A stretch of 64,000 nt of DNA from Diphasiastrum complanatum (lineage: Eukaryota > Streptophyta > Lycopodiopsida > Lycopodiales > Lycopodiaceae). The stretch covers positions 30,037,785 to 30,101,784 of the forward strand of contig CM055097.1 of the NCBI GenBank assembly GCA_029204225.1, read 5' to 3'. Each line of letters opens with the position of its first letter. The first letter of the stretch is position 1. This document shows positions 57,994-64,000 of this stretch, one piece after another. The notes under the pieces were generated by a model that ran no database searches, was not told the origin of the DNA, and saw only the letters and a program-made list of their open reading frames with translations. The position numbers and the translations under genes are program-made.

Positions 57994-58291
57994 AATAGTA
58001 GCGAAATGAGGAATAGGCTTGCATAGATGAAAAGCTCAGACCGAGAAACATATGAATGTGGTGAACATCAGTAGGAGTTGGCCAAGTGAGGATAACTTTA
58101 GGCTTACGAGGATCAAGGCGAACGTGGGCTTGTAATAACAAGAATTTATGCATAACACAAGTATGCATGTATATCCGCAATGACGCCCATGTAATGAAGA
58201 TCCTCAATTTTGATGTAGAATGCGCGATCAACTCTGATTTCAATGTCTTCATTACTCGATGTAGAACTTCCTTCGTATGATAATGTAGCAT
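57971..58291 (-). pseudogene. Ty3/gypsy RT fragment
   Basis: The minus-strand frame contains RLDPRKPKVILTWPTPTDVH and FLGLSF, matching the gypsy segment after the RT palm (VDPxKVxAIxxWPxPxxxxxxRSFLGL). The Tyr-Tyr-Arg that normally follows is lost. Upstream, near 58300-58340, a 15-base word is tandemly repeated (GCTTCATATGA). Confidence 0.7.
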
Positions 58292-58475
58292 TCCTTTGTA
58301 TGACGGTCCTTTTCATATGAGCTTGCTTCATATGAGCTTGCTTCATATGACTTCCCAATGTCTTGCTTTTGGCTTCATGTCCCAGTGCATTTGTGTGACC
58401 ACCATGAGTGCAACATATCACCATCCAATACCTACACTTTCTTAGGCTCAAACAATTTGACTCCCCCTGAATCAA

Positions 58476-60256
58476 ATTATGTGGACATGGTTAACCTTTG
58501 CCATAACTTAGAGAATTTTGCTTGAAGATTGACTCCCTTGGTCTCTTTGAACATCTTCTAAGCTTCCACAAATACGTAAGGATCTCACCAACACCCATAA
58601 AGAAAATGTAATCCTCTTTGATTACCATAGCACCATCATAACAATCATACGTAGGAAATAGATCTACACATGTCAACGCCAAATCTTTGCTTCAACACCC
58701 ATGTTAAAAACTTGTACTTCATGAGTAGTTGGCTCCACTTGTGTTGAATCCTTGAATTGAATCCACTTCAATTGTCCTGGTACTATCATAAGTTACCACC
58801 TGTGATGAACTTGATGAACTTACTTGAACCCTTGGATGTTCATCTTGAAAACCGTTGATAACACTTCATGTTTGCATTCAACCACTCTCCAACAATGATA
58901 CAAATAGAATGTTTCTATGAACCAAACCAAATATGCAAGTAATAGAGCACCCCAATAGAAAGATAAAACATATGCAATACTTCCTCACACAAAGTAACTG
59001 TACTCCTCAAATACTTTCTCACACAAAGTATACTATTTGTTCCATGAAATCTCCTGCCTCTACGTCACACATAGAGTCACTTGTCTCAATCAACTTTCCA
59101 TCTTAGAGAGCATCTCATCATGACATCTATTGATCCTGACACTATTTATATGCAAACTTCCCCCACTGGTGTATGTCCATCTTCTTGCCGATTAAGAGAT
59201 TAAAACGCCTCCATCATTAAACAAATATTCTGAATCTTTCCAACACATCTCTACACCGCCTCGTCAATGCCGCAAAAAAAAAGAGTGAGGTAGGGCGCCA
59301 CCCTCCAAAAATGAATATGTCCAAGAATAAGCTTTCATATCAGGTTATGAACTATATCACATATTCTAGTATCAATGAAGCATAAGTTGACAATTCATGA
59401 AGCAATCTAGCAATCTCTCACAAAGAATGGTAAAGAGCATCACATATCATCAATGGCTAAAGCCCTACAAGCACTAGCAAAGGCAAGAGTTCTTCCCCGA
59501 ATGTACATAAGGTCTATAGTCTACTTGTACTTCCTTGAGGAACCCTAGAAGTAGAATAAAAATATCAAGGGATGCAGAACTTTTGGAGGGCAAATAGTGT
59601 GCCCTCCTAAAGGAACCCCACTCTAGGTACTTAACTAATAAAAGTTGGCCCTTGGCCAGTCCTAAATATAAATGCATAAAATTATGCGTGCACATGAATA
59701 AAAAAGGCCAGTGGCCAACAAATGAATGAAAGAATTGTATATGTGTAATAAAAGCATATCAAGGCGAGGAAAATGAGATGAATCCATAACTTATTCCAAT
59801 GATCTAAACTTCGATAGATGATTACTTCGTTTTAAATCTGTCAATCTTTAAGAATTGCAACAACCGTTTTGGGTGCGGTCTCAAAAAATAAAATCAAGAT
59901 AAAGCTATAGTAGTTGTAGGAAAATGTACTAAGTAGTGAAGTGCCTACATGTTGGATGTACCCTCTAGTTGATGCAGGTGCATATACAACATCAAGTTTT
60001 TCCTTCTTGGATCATTCGTTAGCAAGTCAAAATGTTGTTTCATCATTGATTTCTTGGATTTGTTGTTTTCAATATGTGTGCTTCCATTTACCCTATGAAC
60101 ATTACAAAAACGAACTTTGGCCTATGCACATAGATCCTTCTTTAGGTTGCAATCATGTTCACGTTTATGCAGTAAAATTTATGGATAGAAATTTTTGTTG
60201 TCTTCAATACAATAGTCGGAAGCCATTCATATTGCATATGTTGGTTTTTTCTTCAG
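58476..60256. other. Intronic region without recognised gene
   Basis: No motif recognised on either strand. A 106-residue frame at 59941-60261 overlaps the exon border and is considered chance. Confidence 0.5.
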
Positions 60257-60367
60257 CCTAGCCCATTTGGTGCTGCACGCCCTAGAGAGCAAGTTATTGC
60301 AGAGCGAGAAGGAAAAAACGAGACTGAAGTTTTGAAGGAACAAGCACAAAAGGAATGGAAACCCAAT
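60257..60367 (+). CDS. eIF4B-like protein, second recognised exon
   Basis: A 37-codon exon between TTCTTCAG and GTAAGA, phase 0 at both ends. It reads PSPFGAARPREQVIAEREGK and ends in KEWKPN. The PFGxARPRE motif followed by a charged helix is typical of plant eIF4B and its relatives. No stop is reached, so the gene should continue; I found no further exon before 64000. The plus-strand order and phase match exon 1. Confidence 0.7.
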
Positions 60368-61170
60368 GTAAGAATCAAATCTATTCAAATGAGAAGTTAG
60401 CTATAAGTCATACACTTACCATGAATTGCTGCTTTACATATTTTTGTTTTAGATTAGATCAATCGCTCATAAGAAGAGTAAAAATCATTTGTGTTTGGTT
60501 AACGGCCTTTTGATTGGTTTATGGTCATGTAATTTAGTAACATATGTGCTATATGGAATTGTAGGTAAAGCTTTGTGGGAAATTCTAGTAGAGAAAATTA
60601 TCATCTAGTGACTATGCAGATGTCCATTTGTTAAGCAATCTCATGATCCAAATGAGTCGTGATATATAAATGGTTTGGTGCTTAGCTTGTATTTCGCTGT
60701 GGGAAAGCTCTAACTGGTGTAGTTAGTTAGCTATGCAATTTTTTTTCCAATGCAATCTAAATGGAGCATGCTTTTACATCCAACTCATAGATACGCGTTC
60801 CAAGCTCTTTGGTCATTCTGTTTTCTGTCTATAGAACATAACACATTTGGTATTTATTGAAATATTTTTCAACTTTAAAAAACCCCCTTCCCCAAAAGGA
60901 AAATTGGAGACCATATTTTTGCAAGCCAATTTCTTTTAGAGTCTTGGGGCCGCAAAGACTTATGTTCAGAATATGGACCATTTTCTTCCATTGAATTCAA
61001 AGTATATGAGATTATTTTCGTAGAGTAAATGAGATTGAAAGTGAACATTCAGTAGCGATAATTGACACTAGCTTTTGGAACAAGCCATACCATATAAGCA
61101 ACCTCAATATGAAGATGAGTTTTAACATTTCTTTTCTAGGAATATACCATACCATTTTAGTTCAACTACA
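60368..61170 (+). other. Intron or downstream region; no exon found
   Basis: Follows the GTAAGA donor. AT-rich sequence with no recognised coding segment. Confidence 0.5.
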
Positions 61171-61345
61171 AGCGTCTGACCCCGGGACGCGTGCCATTTT
61201 TTTTAAAAAAATATTTTTACACTAAATAACAGTAAAAAAGCTTTAAAAAAACAAACGAAGCGGATGCGTTCGGACCCCTGGACGCACCCCTGGCGCGTCC
61301 GTGTCCGGACGCGGATGCGGACGCGCGTTCGGACGTAGCGTCCAC

Positions 61346-61391
<46 letters not shown>

Positions 61392-61830
61392 TATCAATTA
61401 CTTTTGGACTTTGGCAAAATTCATTTTCAAAAATGGACTTGAGAATTTCAAGACATTGTTTAATTACAAAAATTCGAGATGGGATAGTTCTCAAATTATC
61501 TGTCTCTACACTGAAATACTATATCGACCTTTTAGAAGTACACTAAAAGATAAATTTCCCTGTCGACCCTTGCCACTTGGCAATACCCTGACACATAGGC
61601 AAGTGAGTAGGCTGACACGTGTATATATATATATCAGACATGCACGTTTGGGCCAGGCGCGGCCTTTTCGCGTCCGCATCCGACCCCGGGGCGCGAGGTC
61701 GGACGCGTCCATTTTTTATTTTATTTTATTATTTTTAAAGCTGGACGCGTCTAGTGGACACATCTAGCATACGGGCACAGACGCGTCCGGGTCCCGGGCA
61801 TGCATCCGGGACCCGGATGCATTAAAAAAA
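61171..61830. repeat. CpG-rich repeat pair around a TA array
   Basis: Segments at about 61175-61350 and 61640-61820 are packed with GGACGCG and GCGTCC words. TGACCCCGGGACGCGTGCC (left) and CGACCCCGGGGCGCG with GACGCGTCC (right), both followed by a T-rich run, repeat in the same orientation. GGACGCGTCC-type and GGGTCCCGGG palindromes are frequent. The surroundings are AT-rich. No gene is seen. Confidence 0.7.
61351..61389. repeat. (TA)n microsatellite
   Basis: About 39 bp TA, inside the CpG-rich segment. Confidence 0.98.
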
Positions 61831-61876
61831 AAAAACAGAAAACAGGCTGCGGGGCAGCAGACCGCGCTACCCCGCG

Positions 61877-61878
<2 letters not shown>

Positions 61879-61928
<50 letters not shown>
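61879..61928. repeat. (AG)n microsatellite
   Basis: About 50 bp AG, followed by a GTGTGTGTG run. Confidence 0.98.
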
Positions 61929-61930
<2 letters not shown>

Positions 61931-62589
61931 CATGTGGGTGTGTGTGTGTGAAAGAGAGATTAGGGTGTGTGTTACGGCGCTAATGGGAGTTTGTACCATT
62001 AGGGTGCTGTCTTAGACGTAGGGGCTAGGCCTAATTCGGATAATAGCTGAGTAGCACCATGGGCTATGCCTACATGCGGTATAGGCATGTGTGTTGCATC
62101 CTAATATGGGATAGGATGTACATGCACTGTGTCTGTGCATGGGTCTTTGCTATTATGGGTTAGGGGTACCTACATGCAGTAGAATTTCAGCCAAAAGTTT
62201 TTACGGCGGACAAGAAGTTCAAGCAGCCGGTAGCGAATCATGGATTAACAGGTGGAACAGTTATTTTGGTCTACATGGGTGCCGAATAGGTAGCAGAAGC
62301 AAAGCAGTTCACAAAAAACTATGCAAAATGTCATGTACTTTTAGTACGTCAATGCTTATCAATGCCTTAAAATATCCATTGTAATCTTTGTAGGCCCAAA
62401 AGGAGCTATTAGCCTTAAGAACAAGGCGGTTCTCTCTTTAGGCCCTCCAAAGTAGCTAATAAGGAGAATAGGCCAATAAGGGCCCAATGTCTAAATAACT
62501 CTTAACAAGGGCTAACTATCCTTCAAGATAGTTAAGTTAAGAGCATTGTCTATAACTAGGCAAGAGACATCATTTTGTGAATCTTTTAG
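61929..62589. other. No gene recognised
   Basis: Includes repeated words such as CTACATGC and ATAGGCATG near 62060-62180. It may be an LTR upstream of the leader-like repeats, but ends were not found. Confidence 0.4.
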
Positions 62590-63170
62590 CTTATTTGCAA
62601 TTGAGAGAACTATTGAATTTTCAGGTCTGTTCAGACTCATTTTTAGCATATAACTTTGTTTTTAATTTCTAATTTGATTCCATAGACTTTTAGAGCTTGG
62701 TTTTAGCTTTCATTTGCACCAATTTGCAAGCAATTTGGGTAAGGGATGCAAAAGTTATTGCAATTTTCCCAAAAGCTGTCAAAATAGGTGATTATAAATT
62801 CGTTTTTACTTTGTTTGAATTTTTCAGATTTGAAATGATTCTCTTATCCTAGTTTCTTTACATAGGCTTTTAGAGCATTGTCTTAGCTTTAATTTGATCC
62901 ATATGGCAGGTCATTTGGATTAGTATCCAAAAAGTTATGACAAATCTTGATTTGTAGCTCTAGTTGTGTTAGTTTTCTTTCTTCAAATTTTCAGACCTGT
63001 TCTGTTGTAGATTCGACCTATCAAATCACATTCAATCATTGATTTGATCCTTAAGGCTGATAGAGCTTGTTCTTAGCTTTTCAGAGGTACCAAGTTTATG
63101 TGATTTGGATCAATATTGAGAGAGTTATGATCAAATTAGTGAAGCTGGGTCAGATTTGCTAGAATTCTGG
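62590..63170 (+). repeat. Three degenerate tandem repeats of about 185 bp
   Basis: TTTTAGAGCTTGGTTTTAGC (about 62688), TTTTAGAGCATTGTCTTAGC (about 62870) and TGATAGAGCTTGTTCTTAGC (about 63058) each begin a unit. A GATTTGATCCA-like word, ATTTGG and an AAAGTTATGA-like word follow in the same order. Repeats of this form are seen in untranslated leaders of plant gypsy elements, but no primer site was found here. Confidence 0.65.
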
Positions 63171-63351
63171 AAATTTTCTTTTGTATTTATGGGTGAGAGA
63201 GAAGCACTTTAAAATTTCAATTTGAAGTTTCTTTTTGCTGTAAATTTTTTTCAGTTTCTTCATTTTGAAAGGTCCGTAAGTCTTTTTACGTCATTTTTTT
63301 CTCAAAAAAAAAAATTAACTTTTTTTTATTAAAAGAAATTTTTTTTTTTGC

Positions 63352-63532
63352 AATATCGGTTTCGAGCGCGGGTGGACTATTCAAAAAGTTCGGATATTCT
63401 ATTTACGCTTGAAACCGATATCCCGAAATTCCCCCCCCCCCCCCCCCCCCACCCCTCCAATATCGATTTCGAGTGCGTTTTTTCTGCTCTACTCTTGTCC
63501 TAGTACTTTGTGTGCGCTTGAATCCGATATCG
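63352..63532. repeat. Two hairpin units, second location
   Basis: Unit 1 (63352-63422) has AATATCGGTTTCGAGCG and partner CGCTTGAAACCGATATC. Unit 2 (63459-63532) has AATATCGATTTCGAGTGCG and partner GCGCTTGAATCCGATATCG. Between them lies a C run (63431-63450). The units match those at 24105-24326. Confidence 0.8.
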
Positions 63533-64000
63533 AGTGTACAAAACTCTTAACTTGTCCATTTACTTCCATAACCTTCTAGTGTGAGTTCGGATTTCAGTGA
63601 AGTAAAAACTAAAATCGATCAGAACGACGAGCTTGACACTGCTAAGTTAAATTTACCCTCTGTCAAATTTCCTTGTATTTTATTTGTGTATTTTCGATCC
63701 TCATATCATCTCCGTCTGAGTTCGGAATTGAATGCTGTAAAAAGCAAAAGTGCTCAGTTGTATATGAACTACAACTTTTTGCCATTCTCAGTTTCACTCA
63801 TCGTAGAACTCTGAGTTTTAAGTGGGTGGAGAAACTGTCAAGAGCTTATTTCCTTGCAAAAATTAAACTTTGCAAACTGTCAAGAGCTTATTTCTTTGGA
63901 AAAATTAAACTTCGCAATTTTGTCTATAAGGGTCCTTATAAATTTTCAAACTCCTATTCTCCTTTGATTTGTCAAAATGGATTCTGATTTTGATTATGAG
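63533..64000. other. No gene recognised
   Basis: AT-rich. A 22-base segment around AACTGTCAAGAGCTTATTTC is duplicated near 63834 and 63877. Short frames have no motif. The window ends at an ATGGATTCTGATTTTGATTA that could start a frame continuing outside. Confidence 0.4.

Larger units (their letters stand above)
53695..60256 (+). other. Long intron of the eIF4B-like gene (inferred)
   Basis: Inferred from phase-compatible exons at each end: donor AAG/GTGCGC and acceptor TTCTTCAG/CC. It contains a GA array, a CACGGTTC palindromic segment, a gypsy RT relic and several unassigned frames. The size fits a repeat-rich genome. Additional small exons inside cannot be excluded. Confidence 0.5.

Noticed and set aside
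59941-60261. 106-residue open frame as a gene
   Set aside because: It overlaps the acceptor of the eIF4B-like exon in a different frame and has no motif.

Overview
The window is nuclear DNA from a land plant. The evidence is introns with GT/AG borders inside a plant-type HD-Zip class II gene, an eIF4B-like gene with a 6.5 kb intron, and dense Ty1/copia and Ty3/gypsy relics with plant-type initiator-Met primer sites. Long GA, CA and TA arrays add to this. The HD-Zip sequence differs from familiar flowering-plant versions just after the homeodomain, and gene density is very low. That would suit a large-genome fern or gymnosperm, but the sequence does not fix the lineage.

Layout. 0.1-4.9 kb: a copia element (family A, minus strand) with an internal deletion. 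5-13.8 kb: AT-rich repeats, two very long GA arrays, and worn copia and gypsy reverse-transcriptase relics. 13.8-15.1 kb: the 3' end of another family A copy. 17.2-17.7 kb: a CA-rich block. 18.8-20.0 kb: the HD-Zip II gene (+ strand, four exons, 297 aa), the clearest host gene. 24.1-24.8 kb: a tandem array of hairpin units followed by a broken histone H3/CENH3-like pseudogene. 25.8-26.6 kb: protein-like exon remnants on the minus strand that I could not identify. 28.8-34.4 kb: a family A copy with both LTRs and a 5-bp target duplication, lying inside a different open reading frame. 35-52.7 kb: a graveyard of nested, inverted and mosaic retroelement pieces (families A and B plus several others). 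53.5-60.4 kb: the first two recognised exons of an eIF4B-like gene, whose long intron holds a GA array, a palindromic MITE-like segment and a gypsy relic. 61-64 kb: a CpG-rich repeat, leader-like tandem repeats, and a second copy of the hairpin array.

Only two genes look functional: the HD-Zip II transcription factor and the eIF4B-like gene, which probably continues past the window. Every retroelement copy has stops, frameshifts or deletions, so none looks autonomous. The most interesting signals are the hairpin array found at two distant places, the mosaic family A/family B element at 39.4-43.4 kb, lesions shared between family A copies in a pattern that does not fit a simple tree, and the reading frame that closes up in frame when the 28.8-34.4 kb insertion is ignored. 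No CRISPR array, tRNA, rRNA or bacterial-type operon was seen.
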